Notes under the pieces: generated by a model
What the model saw: only the letters and a program-made list of their open reading frames with translations
What the model was told of the DNA's origin: nothing
Databases searched by the model: none
Origin: Pyrus communis
Lineage: Eukaryota > Streptophyta > Magnoliopsida > Rosales > Rosaceae
NCBI RefSeq assembly: GCF_963583255.1
Contig: NC_084817.1
Coordinates: 16,535,989-16,599,988, forward strand
Direction: 5' to 3'
DNA length: 64,000 nucleotides
Translations under genes and position numbers: made by a program
In this document: piece after piece, positions 12,036 to 24,372 of the stretch
How the letters are laid out: every line of letters begins with the position of its first letter
Numbering within the stretch: position 1 is the first letter of the stretch

Positions 12036-12859
12036 TTAAAGGCAACTTTATGTATTTTTTAAATTTAAGCGTAGAATTTACCACCATCATTTTATAAAAG
12101 TGTGACGGCAGGACCATCACCAAGAAGTAGCTAACAGGGCACCCTTTCAGTCAATCATGTAGCTGAAGAAATTAATTTGAACATGAACCTTGATGCTGCA
12201 AAATTCAAATATTAAATAAAAACATGTTGATATATACTAAAGTGATGTAATGGCGTGCGTCACGTATTGCAAACTTCCTAGTATGGTAGTACCCATGTAT
12301 GATGATTTCAATGTGTAATTAACATTATATAAGATGGCGATCGATAACTATATTAATTTTTTTAATTATAGATTATAATAGGAGATTTCAAGCGTTAATT
12401 AGTTAGTAACATGACGCTACTTTTCTTTTAGATATGTTAATTTGAATTATCTTATGATCCGAATTGTTATTTTATTAAATTACCGTACATAAGTCATTTT
12501 ATTTTATTTAAATTGAAAATTTGTTTAGCCCTTTAATTATTCATGCACATTTATCGACAACACTATATTCTATTCTATATAAGACACGATAATTTTAAAG
12601 TAAACCTAGACATGTGGTTAGTTTCATAGTAAATTACTAACTTCATCGGTTCATATTATTATTCTCAATAATAATTCAATTTGAAAACTTCTTCGGGAAT
12701 GAAAAACAAATATAACTTTGCCATCATCCTAATTTCTTCGCAACATTTCACCGTATTTTATAAAACTTGTTATCGCATTTTATATATGAATTTTTCTGTG
12801 TCGTATCTTACTAACGTGTACGTTCAAAATCTACTCAAACTTGTGATTTTTTCTTTTTA

Positions 12860-13060
12860 ACAAGGGGACAATTAATGGCAAACTACAGTTATTCATCATT
12901 TTCAGGTCTAGAGAGACTATGATGAATTTTACCCTACCCATGATCATAGTCAAGCAGATTCACCAGCTCAAAATATCGAACTCGAAACCTTCTATAATTT
13001 TTTATTTATTGAGAAGTCGCAGTTCGTGTTCTTACTACTGCACCACGTATTGTAGTTCAA
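12860..13060 (-). mobile_element. SINE-like element, family B, minus strand
   Basis: On the minus strand a tRNA-like head reads GGTGCAGTAGTAAGAACACG and is followed by the B-box-like GGTTTCGAGTTCGA, then a tail passing through 'gtgaatctgcttgactatg'. The A-box/B-box spacing and the body after the head suggest a tRNA-derived SINE different from family A. Limits are approximate. Confidence 0.45.
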
Positions 13061-13385
13061 ACTTGTGATTTTTAACGTGGACATTTTGTTATTGATAAAT
13101 GATAAATGATAATGACCCAAGTCAAAAGGGACTTAAAAACAACGACATAGGCGCTAAGTCAATAAACAGGATAGGGATTAGGTGACTAAAAACCTCCCAT
13201 AACTTCCCTAATTGCCAAGGAACATGTACAGTTAATCGCGTCACATAGATTTGGCGACTTCCTTTTTTTAAATTAAATTATAAGTGAGATTTAAAGTCAA
13301 ATTTTCTTGAGCTGTTTGCTTTGGACCGCTCGGCAAGTTTTGAAATCGACGGTCAGGAGACTCCACGATCTTTGCTCTTTTTCTT

Positions 13386-13422
<37 letters not shown>

Positions 13423-13446
13423 TTTTTTTGGGTCTGATACATGAGA

Positions 13447-13612
13447 AAGGATTCTTGTCGGATCTTCTTTGTGTGGATCCTCATCACATCCATTTATCGT
13501 ACATTGTGCTGCTAATTTTTATTAGGTACTCTTCATATTCAATTTTAAATAAAAAAAATTTATAATAAATTTTTACTCGATAATGTTGATGAACGGATGT
13601 AAATAGAACCTC
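13447..13612. mobile_element. MITE copy (GGATCCTC family), partial
   Basis: Shares an ordered set of words with 29067-29272: 'ggatc.tctt', 'tttatcgtac', a 'taggtact' block, 'aattttaaataaaa', and 'gatgaacgga' followed by 'caat' or 'taaat'. The copies have diverged. A third relative occurs near 27885-28105. Short, non-coding and multi-copy, so called a MITE; superfamily unassigned. Confidence 0.5.
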
Positions 13613-14920
13613 AATTTTTTTTTTTTTTTGGTATCAAAGCCATATAATCCCACGTGTGAAGCCCAACAACCACACATGCGTTTGGATTGAAAATTGGCCA
13701 CACGTAAGTGGGCATGTTAAAAATGAATCTCACATTAATAAGAGATAGACATTGCATGTACTTATAAGTAGTTGGACTATTTCCCATATTAACAATTGGT
13801 TTTACGGTGAAATCTAAATTTTTTTCAACATGTATATATATATTAGTGTTATTGGTAACATATAAAAGCTAGAAATTATATTCAACCAAACATTTGGTCA
13901 AGGGAGAGAGAGAAAAAATACAAGACTGTATTATACTCCGATGAATCCTATAATTATGATTTTAAACCGTTAGGACATTATCCTTAGTTAAGACTTTAAC
14001 GACTAAAGATCTTGGTTTATAAGATACTCGAAGCATATTAGGAAGTCTCACAAAAAAGATGAAAGAACAGTGAGCACCACTAGTTTTTCAACAACAAAGA
14101 AAAGGACTTTACCAACTCCAACTTTTAAAGTAAAACTCAAATTTTAGGTTCTAAATTTATCCCAACTTACTTCAACCATTGGGCCAAATATGAGTTAAAC
14201 CTCAAAACTCATTTATGGGGCAAATTTAGTCCAGGGTTCTCCCCTGGATTAATGGGACTGGCCTACCATATATGTATATTTTCTTTTAGTTTTACATTTA
14301 TAAATTAATTGAATCCAACAATTAAGATCTAATTTGATCAAATCCAACAGTAAAAAAATAAAATAAAATAACGATCCAAATTTAAATCTAACGGCTTAAG
14401 TAATTAAAAAAATTATTTTATGTGTTTCATATTCTTTCGTAGTGTTCCACGTGGTGTCAGTTTTGTGATTTTTCAATATTTATCGGAATCTAAATATTTT
14501 GAAGTTAAAATGTTCATAAAATTAAATTAGAATAATCTATATAATTTATTTTAAAAAAGGTTACTTTAAGAAAGAAATTATCCAAAATTCATTCTTTAAT
14601 AATCTGGGGTTAAATGTTTAACCCAGAAGGGTTAGAGGAAAAAAAACTGTTTCTGGGTTAAAACCTAAATTTTCAAGGCTAAAAATTTTAAGTTTTAACC
14701 CAAAAATTGAAGATGGTTTCAGCCGTGCTTAAAATCGAAGTGCTTAATGGACAAATAAAGCTCATGAGCCATTACGACGCAGATTCATAAAGTGATCACT
14801 TCCATCTTTTGTGCAAAGCGAAAATTCAATTCCTTGTAGACATTGTATATTTCTGTATTTCAAGAAAGCATTTGCATTCTTTTTTGTGAAAATTTGAGAG
14901 TTGAGACTGAGAGCAACTTA

Positions 14921-15921
14921 TGTGACATCCCACATCGCACAGGGGAGTGATCCTTATATGTATATTCCCATCCCTACCTAGCACGAGGCCTTTTGGGAGC
15001 TCACTGGCTTCGGGTTCCATGGGAACTCCGAAGTTAAGCGAGTAGCGCGCGAGAGCATTCCCAGGATGGGTGACCCATCGGAAAGTTCTCGTGTGAGTTC
15101 CCAGAAACAAAACCGTGAGGGCGTGGTCGGGGCCCAAAGCGGACAATATCGTGCTACGGTGGTGGAGCGGGCCTGGGAAGTGGTCCGCCCCGGGCCGGGA
15201 TGTGACAATTTGGTATCAGAGCCTAACCCTGGCCGTGGTGTGCCGACGAGGACGTTGGGCCCCTAAGGGGGGTGGATTGTGACATCCCACATCGCCCAGG
15301 GGAGTGATCCTTATATGTATATTCCCATCCCTACCTAGCACGAGGCCTTTTGGGAGCTCACTGGCTTCGGGTTCCATGGGAACTCCGAAGTTAAGCGAGT
15401 AGCGCGCGAGAGTATTCCCAGGATGGGTGACCCATCGGGAAGTTCTCGTGTGAGTTCCCAGAAACAAAACCGTGAGGGCGTGGTCGGGGCCCAAAGCGGA
15501 CAATATTGTGCTACGGTGGTAGAGCGGGCCCGGGAAGTGGTCCGCCCCGGGCCGGGATGTGACAATTTGGTATCAGAGCCTAACCCTGGCCGTGGTGTGC
15601 CGACGAGGACGTCGGGCCCCTAAGGGGGGTGGATTGTGACATCCCACATCGCCCAGGGGAGTGATCCTTATATGTATATTCCCATCCCTACCTAGCACGA
15701 GGCCTTTTGGGAGCTCACTGGCTTCGGGTTCCATGGGAACTCCGAAGTTAAGCGAGTAGCGCGCGAGAGCATTCCCAGGATGGGTGACCCATCGGGAAGT
15801 TCTCGTGTGAGTTCCCAGAAACAAAACCGTGAGGGCGTGGTCGGGGCCCAAAGCGGACAATATCGTGCTACGGTGGTGGAGCGGGCCCGGGAAGTGGTCC
15901 GCCCCGGGCCGGGATGTGACA
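14921..15921 (+). mobile_element. Cassandra TRIM retrotransposon, tandem three-LTR form
   Basis: Three LTRs of 287 bp (14921-15207, 15278-15564, 15635-15921) alternate with two 70-bp internal domains (15208-15277, 15565-15634), an exact 357-bp period. LTRs start TGTGACATCCCACATCG and end GGGATGTGACA. Each internal domain opens with TGGTATCAGAGC, the primer-binding site for initiator Met-tRNA, and closes with the polypurine tract AAGGGGGGTGGAT. The whole is flanked by perfect 5-bp duplications ACTTA (14916-14920 and 15922-15926). The LTRs contain a 5S rRNA-like segment (AACTCCGAAGTTAAGCG, AGGATGGGTGACC), the hallmark of Cassandra. LTRs 1 and 2 each differ from LTR3 at three sites by eye. It encodes no protein, and the open frames crossing it are incidental. 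The form is best explained by unequal recombination between LTRs of one inserted element. Confidence 0.95.
15005..15110 (+). ncRNA. 5S rRNA-like segment in Cassandra LTR1
   Basis: Holds the internal Pol III promoter landmarks of plant 5S rRNA: the box A region GAACTCCGAAGTTAAGCG, and the intermediate element/box C region AGGATGGGTGACC followed by 'gaaagttctcgtgtgagttcc'. Equivalent segments occur at +357 and +714, and in the solo LTR near 49112-49215. It is retrotransposon sequence, not a ribosomal 5S gene: the 5' third of 5S is not recognisable. Published work on Cassandra reports transcription of such segments; nothing here shows expression. Confidence 0.7.
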
Positions 15922-16222
15922 ACTTAAGCCAATTGTGGAACCAAAAAGCACTTTTACAAAAAGAAGATCCGAAGTTACATCATGGTTTGATGGATTTGGA
16001 GCCAAACAACAATGGAGAATCTCATATATGTGTGTGTGCGTGTGTTTTGGAAAATGCTGTTGAGGACTTGAGAGCTAGGGTTCTTTGGGTTTCCGAAGAT
16101 AAATTGCCATCCGTGTTGATCGTATAAGAATAGTGCTCGCTGTAGAATTTATGTTTACAAATCTTATTTATATTTCGAATTTTATATCATAAATCCTATT
16201 TTAAATCATATAATATATAACG
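15922..16222. other. unrecognised coding-like fragment beside Cassandra
   Basis: Immediately after the 3' duplication an open frame runs to a stop at 16125-16127, including the words LWNQKALLQKEDPKLHHGLM and LENAVEDLRARVLWVSEDK. These look more protein-like than the surrounding spacer, but I recognise no family and the sequence before the Cassandra insertion does not clearly continue it. It could be an exon fragment interrupted by the element, or chance. Confidence 0.25.
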
Positions 16223-17180
16223 GTCACTGACACATCCCGACCGAAATCAGGGCATGCTGGGCGTCATGCGAGGGTGACGTAACCATGTGCACAGTGCGGA
16301 ACCTAAGAATAATAATAAAAGTACGAACAAATAAAAATCAACTACACACAGAGTAGTTAACATACATGTGCAAGCGTAAGTGTGAAAAACAATACCAGAG
16401 CCTAGAAAACCTAGTGCAGTCCAGAGGAACAAATACTAACTAAACACACCCAGAGGGGGTCCTACACTGGTGATAATCAGTTAGATATGCCGTGAATTCC
16501 TCGTGAGCCACCAAAAGAGCATTCCAAACTAGAACCTGGAGGGGTGCAGAACAAAAAGTGTGAGTGGGCAAAACAAAGCTTTTCAAAATCATTTCATTAT
16601 CAAAAGTTCTAACCACTCGACGTAAAACCTGTATAGTTTCCCAGAAAATAGAATATATGCATATATAGAAAACATGCTCAAAAATATGCCATGTCGAATG
16701 CCTCCACATAAAATGTAAGTAACCCAGGTAATGTCAAACAATGCAAATAACGTGTCAGCCGGAGTCACTTAACGTGACCTGTACGGTTGAATCTAGAGCT
16801 CAAATCCCTAACTCACTAACTATACTTGCACACGAGTCGGAACCACCTAAAATGGTCTGTACGACAGGACTGGGTGTAAATAAATACGATCAAGTGCTAC
16901 GATCACGTAAAGACTGGGCGAATAATTACGGGTCACCTACGAGTCGGAACCACCTATAGTGGTCTGTACGACGAGACTGTATACCTAACTTAGATCCAAG
17001 ATGAGTGTGTGGTGCGGGAGGTGAACATTACGTGAAAAACTGTGCCCTACTATGGGCGGGAGTACTAACACCGGAGGTGCAGGTTATGAGCTCTCTATGC
17101 ATCTCACATAACTACTAATCATCATTATAAACCATAACTTACTTGGCACTTACATGTGCATCACCAAACATACATATATG

Positions 17181-18976
17181 TGTTGGAAATGTGCCCTAAA
17201 ACCAATCATATGATGATACTTTATGGACATTTCACATGTTAAACTAATCTAGTTTAATGTAAAGGGCAAAGATTATTGTTTGAGCCGTCTCATATAAATG
17301 TTATATGCTTAAACGATAAGTCCAAGGAATATGTGATTGGAAGAATGCGATCTAAAGAAGTTAGATTCATGAGACCATTCTTTCGTTGACACATCCTAAA
17401 CGTTCCTGATCATAGGATTGTCAATTGGGCATTGACAGTCCGTTAAGATCAGTACGTGCTATGTCTTCTCTCAGGGAGAGTGACTAGTCTCGAGTCATTG
17501 GTGTGTGTGACATCAAGACAAGTACGTAGGTGCTCAATAGAGAATGAGTTCACTGAACACGATCAACGAAGAGTTCTCATACTCATGTCACATGAGAACT
17601 CATGGTTGAGATAATGCAAATTAGTCTTTTGACCTGAGGCATCACAGTTGTCTTGTGGTTAGGTCCTTAATCTTTGATTATGTCAAAGTCACTCCATCAG
17701 AAGGGTGTCCACGGCATCGTTGGGGTTAAGCCACTTAGCCATGGAGACAAGTGAATGCGCAACAAGGGATCTCTAACCTTCAAACTGTTTGAGGGAGAAT
17801 ACTCTATGATATGATTTAGAATCTCTGGCCAGAGTATGAATGAGATTTAGGAATGTGTTCCAAATCACATTCAAGGTAATCATATAAGCACAAGACTCAC
17901 ATTGGATAGTAGACATGAATAAACTATCAAACCAAACAATGTGGTCAAGAGTATTGTATTAGAGAAAGACCGTATTGCATTTGTAATCCTAAAACTGAAT
18001 AGGTTCTCCACCTCTTCTGATTACCTTGGGTAACCATGACATGCTGCTAGGCGTCAACCATGGTTTGTGGAAGCCCTAAAAGTGTATTATCACTAACGGG
18101 AGAATTGAAAGTAAGTTTCAATTCACAATCGATTTGAAAGAGTTTGAATCGCCCACTGCCTCGCTAAAAGGAACCTAATGGATCGTACACCGTGTAAGGT
18201 AGAGATTGAAGATTCAACGGAGATGAGTAAGAATAATTAAATGGTTTAATTATTTATGGCAAGGATTAATTAATATGATTATTAATCAAACGAATAAGTT
18301 CGTTAAAAGACCACGGGATAGTTTTGGACCTTAAGGCTCAATGGGCTTCGAACGTCAAGTCCATTGACTTAAGTTGTGTGACAACTTAATGAATAATGAT
18401 TCACAAAGGCCCAAATAGCCCAATAAATCCCATGTTAAAGAAGGAGTGGTTTTGGACTTATTTACAAGTTTGCCACTCAAATGAATTTAGGAATAAGTAT
18501 GACTTTATAGCCAAAATTCATTAAGGGTAATTTTTGGGGGAAAGGATGAGAACATAAGCTCTCCTTTCTCTCTAAAATTTCAGCCACCTTGGAGGGATCA
18601 TCTAGCAATCAAACTCCTCCAAGGTCACTCATTTCTTCTACAATATGCCTTGGTGTGGAGACTTAGAGGTTTTCAATTTTGGGAACTTGGAGAAACCTTT
18701 TCATCCATCCAAATCCATGGATCTAAGATGCAAGGAATGAAGGCCCTCTCTTTGGGTGATTAGCCTTTGCTTATGCAAAGAGGAATCTACAAAGGTATTG
18801 ATTTCTCAACTCACTTTGTTTTGAGTTGAGTCTTGGTTCACCTATCTACTAGGCTTTGAAGTTCATGGGTTAAGTTTTGTTTTTGAGTGCATATAAACAT
18901 GATTCCGCCTTTTAATTGTTAATTGCATGTTGTTGATGTTGCTCAAATGAACTTGTTTTTCACAAATTTTCCTTCA
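17181..18976 (+). repeat. left LTR of the Copia element
   Basis: 1796 bp, TG...CA. Differences from the right LTR seen by eye: GTTGAG/GTTGGG, CAGAAGG/CAGGAGG, GCGCAAC/GCACAAC, TTACCTT/TTAGCTT, GAAAGTAAG/GAAAATAAG and TTCGTT/TTCATT. The 3' part is transcript-leader-like and ends just before the primer-binding site. Confidence 0.93.
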
Positions 18977-21900
18977 AGTGGTATCAAGAGCCTAGGTCTA
19001 GTAGTTGGTGAATCCTTTTGGGTTTTGTAGTTCATAGTTTGTGATTTGAATGTTGTAATTGTTACAAGCTTTATTCTTGCTTCTTTGAATGTAAATTTTG
19101 TTAGAAAATTTGCCATCTCAAATGTTGTAGATGTAGTTCATATGAGCATGAATTTTGGAGCTAAAATTTGGAGCCATGTTTTTGGGGAAATTCGGCCAAA
19201 TCCAAAGGGTGGATTTTTGGGTTCTTGTTTGACTTGTTAAAAGTGTTTTAAAGTGACTTTTGGAACCCCTATGTACCCTAGTATGGTTGTATGTTATTTC
19301 CCTTAAGTTTGAGTGGTTTTGGTATGTTTTTGGGTGAAGAATGTTCAGGGAGCTCTTATGGGTTTTCATGGATGTTCTTCATTGTTCTTGATATGTTCTT
19401 GCCAAGAACAAAAGGTTTGGTGTTTTGATTCAAAGTTTTGATTTATTTCATAAAGTTTTTGTTTTGAAATATTTCTTATGTTTAAATATATTAGATATTT
19501 ATTTTGAAAAGTTAAAGAAATTTTAGTGGGTAGGTGTGTAATGATTTATTCCATTTCACACACCCCACCTACAAAAACTTTGAAATTTTTTTTATTACTT
19601 TGCTTCAAAACCAACCACCCTACTCAATTAGGGTCCTTGTGGGGCTTTTATGCAATTACATAAAGTTTTGATACTTTTGTGTATTTGTACTTTGACCCAA
19701 AAGTTTACGTTTTTACGTAAAGGTCCAAAATCACTAAAAGGACAAATTGTTTTGCTCCTTTAATGAAGTTTTAGCTTTTGTGGAAATTTTTTGGGTTCTA
19801 GTTGTAATTACATGAAGTAGTGGACTTTTGTGTTTTTACAAAGTGACCCCAAAAGTTTAAGTTTTTGCAAAATGGCCCAAACAAGTTGAGGTCATTGTTT
19901 TTGGCCCAAATTAGGTAGAGAACAAAATTGTTTTGTCTCTTTAAATGAGAATTGGATTTTCATTTCATTTAGCTCCATTTAAATCAATTCTATGGATACA
20001 AAAACCAAATGAAAATGTTGCATTCAAGTTTAATTAGTTAAAGCGTTAATTAATTAAAGAAAGGGTGATTATGAACCTAAGCCTACTATAATTGAGCTAT
20101 GTGAAAGGCCGTTTCAAATTTGTTTGAACCATGGGAATGTGTAGATTAAATTTTGGTTGTAATTTGATATGATCAATTGTTGTAAAAGAGCATAAGCTCT
20201 TCTTTACTTTAAAGTAATTTGATTTGATCAATTGTTGTAAAAGAGCATAAGCTCTTATTTACTTTGAAGTACTCCTTTCTTGTTTTATTCGATATGCATG
20301 AAATTGGAGTAGTTGGGTCCAACGCCCAATAAGATAACACGCCTTAATGTGATTAAACGCGTAACTAAAATCAATCACCATCCCTAGACCGAGATTCAAC
20401 ACTAGGCTCGTGTTGAATCGAATCAAAGGTTCATAGTCATCCTAAGGCCCTAAGGCAACTATATAGTCCATCAATGAATGCAAATCTTATGTTAGTAGTA
20501 CCATATAGTCTTGCTTTAAAAACCGTTTTAAAAGCATAGTGGGAGTATTATATACTACTAAATCAATCATATGGACCAATAGTTGTAATAGGACCAAAAT
20601 GTTTTAATTGGATTAAAATGTATGTTTATATGTGATGAGACCTAAAACCCTCAACAAACCATTATTAAGTTGATAAGCGAGAGATGCTTTGAATATCTCT
20701 TCGTGGCCTTCCACCGTGGTAGGCTCCAATCGTTTGTGACTTGTACACCGGCTTCACCCTATCATGGGGGAGTACAAAGTGCATGCTTACACTCAGGAGG
20801 AGTCTATACGCATATGATGAGGTGAGTGTAGGCAACGAGGATGGCCAACATCATATCATTGTGAGGCTATTCTTGAACCCCTTCATGAACTAAGCATGGT
20901 GGGAATAACTTAACTAAGTGCAATGGCGCCGATATCATATCATTGTGAGGCAACATTCTCTAGGGGCCAAATAAGATGGGTACTTGCAAGAGATGCAAAT
21001 GAGTAAGAGTACTCTCTCATTATTATTAATGCTAGCCAACATCGTATCATCGTGAGGTGGGCTTGGTAATAGTGAGCCTCCCATACCCTACTAAGAGTTT
21101 CCTCCAAAAACTCTCGAATTCCGATGAGGGATATGGAATTTGCTAAAAATAGTGGGTGGTGCTATTTTGATTTAAAGACCCGGATCAAATAGCTTAAAAT
21201 CAATCAATTTATATTCGTTATGTATTTGTTTACCAATATATTTGCAAACGCTATCCAAAACTTGACAAAGAAAAACCGAACGCTTTAGTTTCCGAACTTG
21301 GTACCACAATCCCATAGATTGTCTTGAATGGATTGTAAAAGTGCCTAAGTAGTCTCATCCTCACAATCTTCCTATTGATAATGTATCAATGGAAGAACAT
21401 GTTAGATAAGTCTACCATGAAGAGGACAATGCAAACTCTAGTGCTTGTCTCTTTGTTACACGAACAAGGAACTTGAGAAGTAAGCACAAGGGCATGGACA
21501 CTTTATGTGCCATGATTCTCCATTTACAAATTGTTGTATGAAGAAATGAGAGTTGCCTTGAACAACTCTTGAAAGTTTGTAATTATGTTGAGAACATAAT
21601 GGTTGGTTGACAAAAATAGTACATCAACATGGACTTATGATGATTTTGAATCATTGAGTGTTGAAGTGTTAAACCACTTAACGAGACGGAAATTAGGCAA
21701 GGACTTCACCTTTGTGTCCCTATTCTAATGGTTCACTAAGTTTATGATAAACTATATAGTGAACAATAACCGCACGCTCTCCAAATCGTTTGATGTGTAT
21801 AACACATTTGAAATAAGTTTCAAGAGAGATAGTGGGAGTTTAGGGACCATGACTATTGTAGTCAAAGGAGAAGTCAAATGAAGAAGGCAAAATAACTCCA

Positions 21901-24372
21901 AGGGAACAAACTTTCTTTATGAAAGGATGGACATTGGAAGGGGTATTTGCAAGAAATGTCTTGCAAGTGTCAAGAACACACCTTTCGAAGGTGTTGTAAT
22001 ATGTTCTTGAAATAGTTCAAAACAGTTGGTTCTTCTACTTGAATACATGATTCTATATTAGCAACTATGTTTTACAATTGTTGTAAAAGTGTGCTAATAA
22101 AAAGTAGAAGATTAATGAGAGAAGAGAAAGTACTTCACATTCGGAAAGTGAATAAAATATAGATCTCTGCGAAAACGGATTGTACTTACTTCCTCATATG
22201 AACTACCAAAGAAATTGGAAAACACTAAAGATTGTCTTTACATTCCAATTTTAAGGAACTTAAATCCGTCACTTTAGTAGAGATGGATAAATGTTTTGTT
22301 TGACAAAACATTGTTCTTTATTAATCAATAATTAGATTATTGTAATTTAATTGGTTGTCTCTATAGTAGAGATGATGTGGTAGTTTAACTGTTTAGAATA
22401 CGATGATGCTTAAAACCCAAAAGGTTGCAAGGTAGTGACTAATCCCAACTGAGTTGTGATACCTCTAAAACATAAGTTACGAGTTGGTCATAGATGGATG
22501 CTTTGGATCGTTAGATCCGGATCCAATACCTTCTTGTTAAAATTGTATAGAGGCGAAATGTTCGAATCTTTATTCTTTTGGAAAGAAGAAAGAATCACAA
22601 AGTTGTTGAGGTTAATTCACTTAGATATTAGTGGCACTTGTCCACAACATAATACTACTCATGCTGTATGACATTCACCGAAGATCACTCTCGGTTGGAC
22701 TATAGTTTATTTTGAATAAACACAAGTCCGAATACTTTGCAAAAGGTTTCAAAGAATTCAAGAAATGTAAGTAGATGAGTAAGACGTCTAAAGTATTTAC
22801 CTCCTTAGATTTGATCCAAGGAAAGATAACACTTTAGATGAGTTTCCTTGAAAGATATCAAGGAAAATAGCATCATAAGATAATGAATTTCTCCATTAGG
22901 AGAAGAACGAACTTGAATAAAATTTAGTTCGTTGGATGTTATCTATTACCCATATATAGGATATATATATACTTCTAAAACAATATGATTGTCAATTAGA
23001 AGATCTTCCAAAATTTTCATAACTCCATAAGATGTAGTTGGAAAGAAAGACAAATCTTAAACATGTTAAGATTTGGGGTTGTGTGCTAATAAGCAATATT
23101 TGTTTGATATGATCAACAAATATAACAACCTAGTTCCTACACCACAAGCTCCCAGGTAGTCGAGAAGGATTTATAAATCGTCTCAAGACATATAAGTTGT
23201 AGAGATCCATCCATCATGAATCTCAGCAAGTTAGTGGGAGCTATAAGCATCTTATGAGAAAAATGATCAAATCGTTTGATTTCCCATAAAGATGTAAATG
23301 AATCTTTTGTTTATTAGGTTTACAAAAGATTAGTGGGAGTTAATCATATTCCTAAATTTGAATATATATATACATGATATATATTAATTTTGAAAATGAA
23401 AGGAATTCTTCATCGTTAAAGTTATGACTTTAAACATTCTATAATGATAGAATGTATATGGGAGATAAAGTCTATGGGATGGAAATCTATAAAGATATAT
23501 TTCAAGATATAATTGGATTATATCAATCCCTAAAATAGACAAGAGATGCTAGGAAGTTTCTCATATGATGATAAACTTCAATTAGAATGACAATTCTAGT
23601 GAGACTAGGAAGTTGTTCTTATCAAAGGGAATGTACCCTTTGACTCCCAAAGAAATAATGCGTAAATAGAATCCTTTATGCGTACGCAGAAAGGTGATTT
23701 ATGTATTTCATATTGTATGAAAACATTGATATAAGTTGTACCTAGAACGGTACAAGATGATATCAGTGCAAGCCCAGGATCAGAACCATGGCAACTGTCA
23801 AGTGAATCATTAGGTATTTAAGAAATACTAAGGATGGATTCCTCAAGAATGAGGAAGAATTAGAGTAACGTAATGGAAGCGTAAATGTATTAGATTATGA
23901 ATCTAATCCATCATAGAATATCTTTTCATTATGAATGAAGTGATAATGAGATATCTCTTTATTATGACTAAAGAGATATTTGGGTGGAAACGTTAAAAGT
24001 AATGACTTTAATGTGTTCCATCATATATGCAAAATATATTGCCATATAGAAGCTTACAATATTGTTGTTTGGATGGGAAAGTTCATTTATGAACTCTCCA
24101 TTCGGTTCCAACCAGAAAGTGTATGACACTAATGGGGCGATAGCTCAAGCCAGGGAATCAAGGTCTCATCAAGGTCCGAACTCAAATGAGAGACTGAACC
24201 ACATGATTAAGAATCATGTATAATGGTGACGTCGTTATTCTCAAGGTTGCTTCTATGGATAACATATAGATATCCATTGTCTAGGCCTACTACTCAGCCA
24301 TTTATGAAATGACTACAGAAGAGGTATCATCACTGATGACTAAGCTGATTGGCTCTAGTGCAAGTGGGAGAT
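18977..24372 (+). pseudogene. decayed Copia gag-pol region
   Basis: Traces of coding sequence only. A gag zinc-knuckle region lies near 21920-21970 ('ggacattggaaggggtat', compare GHWKRNC). A pre-integrase/integrase start lies near 22545-22780, with an open frame ending LIHLDISGTC where the family has LIHTDVCGP, then a trace of the 'KSE.F..FKEFK' region. Reverse-transcriptase C-terminal traces lie near 23640-23830, a degenerate copy of the 'IPYASAVGS..YAM' region and then IRYLRNTKDGFL. An RNase H end lies near 24118-24200 (AIAQARESRSHQG, compare AIAQAKEPRSHQ). Stops and frameshifts interrupt all of it. From 18977 to about 21300 I see no protein trace, only three copies of 'atc.tatcat.gtgagg' (near 20850, 20935, 21032). 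Confidence 0.75.

Larger units (their letters stand above)
10591..14920. other. AT-rich spacer, no gene; MITE and SINE remnants
   Basis: Between the SINE and the Cassandra array no gene is supported. Besides the elements listed separately it has an (AT)n/(GTAT)n tract at about 11744-11790 and a long poly-T at about 13389-13421. A segment at about 14090-14735 has ends rich in 'aaaactcaaatttt'/'ttttaacccaaaaa' words in inverted orientation and may be a decayed TIR element. Confidence 0.45.

Noticed and set aside
15005..15110. A genuine 5S rRNA gene
   Set aside because: Only the promoter-bearing part is 5S-like, and it lies inside TG...CA LTRs with a primer-binding site and target duplications.
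14826..16127. Repeated open frames of 66-115 codons on both strands across the Cassandra array
   Set aside because: They fall in non-coding LTRs with the 357-bp period and resemble no protein; the sequence is explained by Cassandra.
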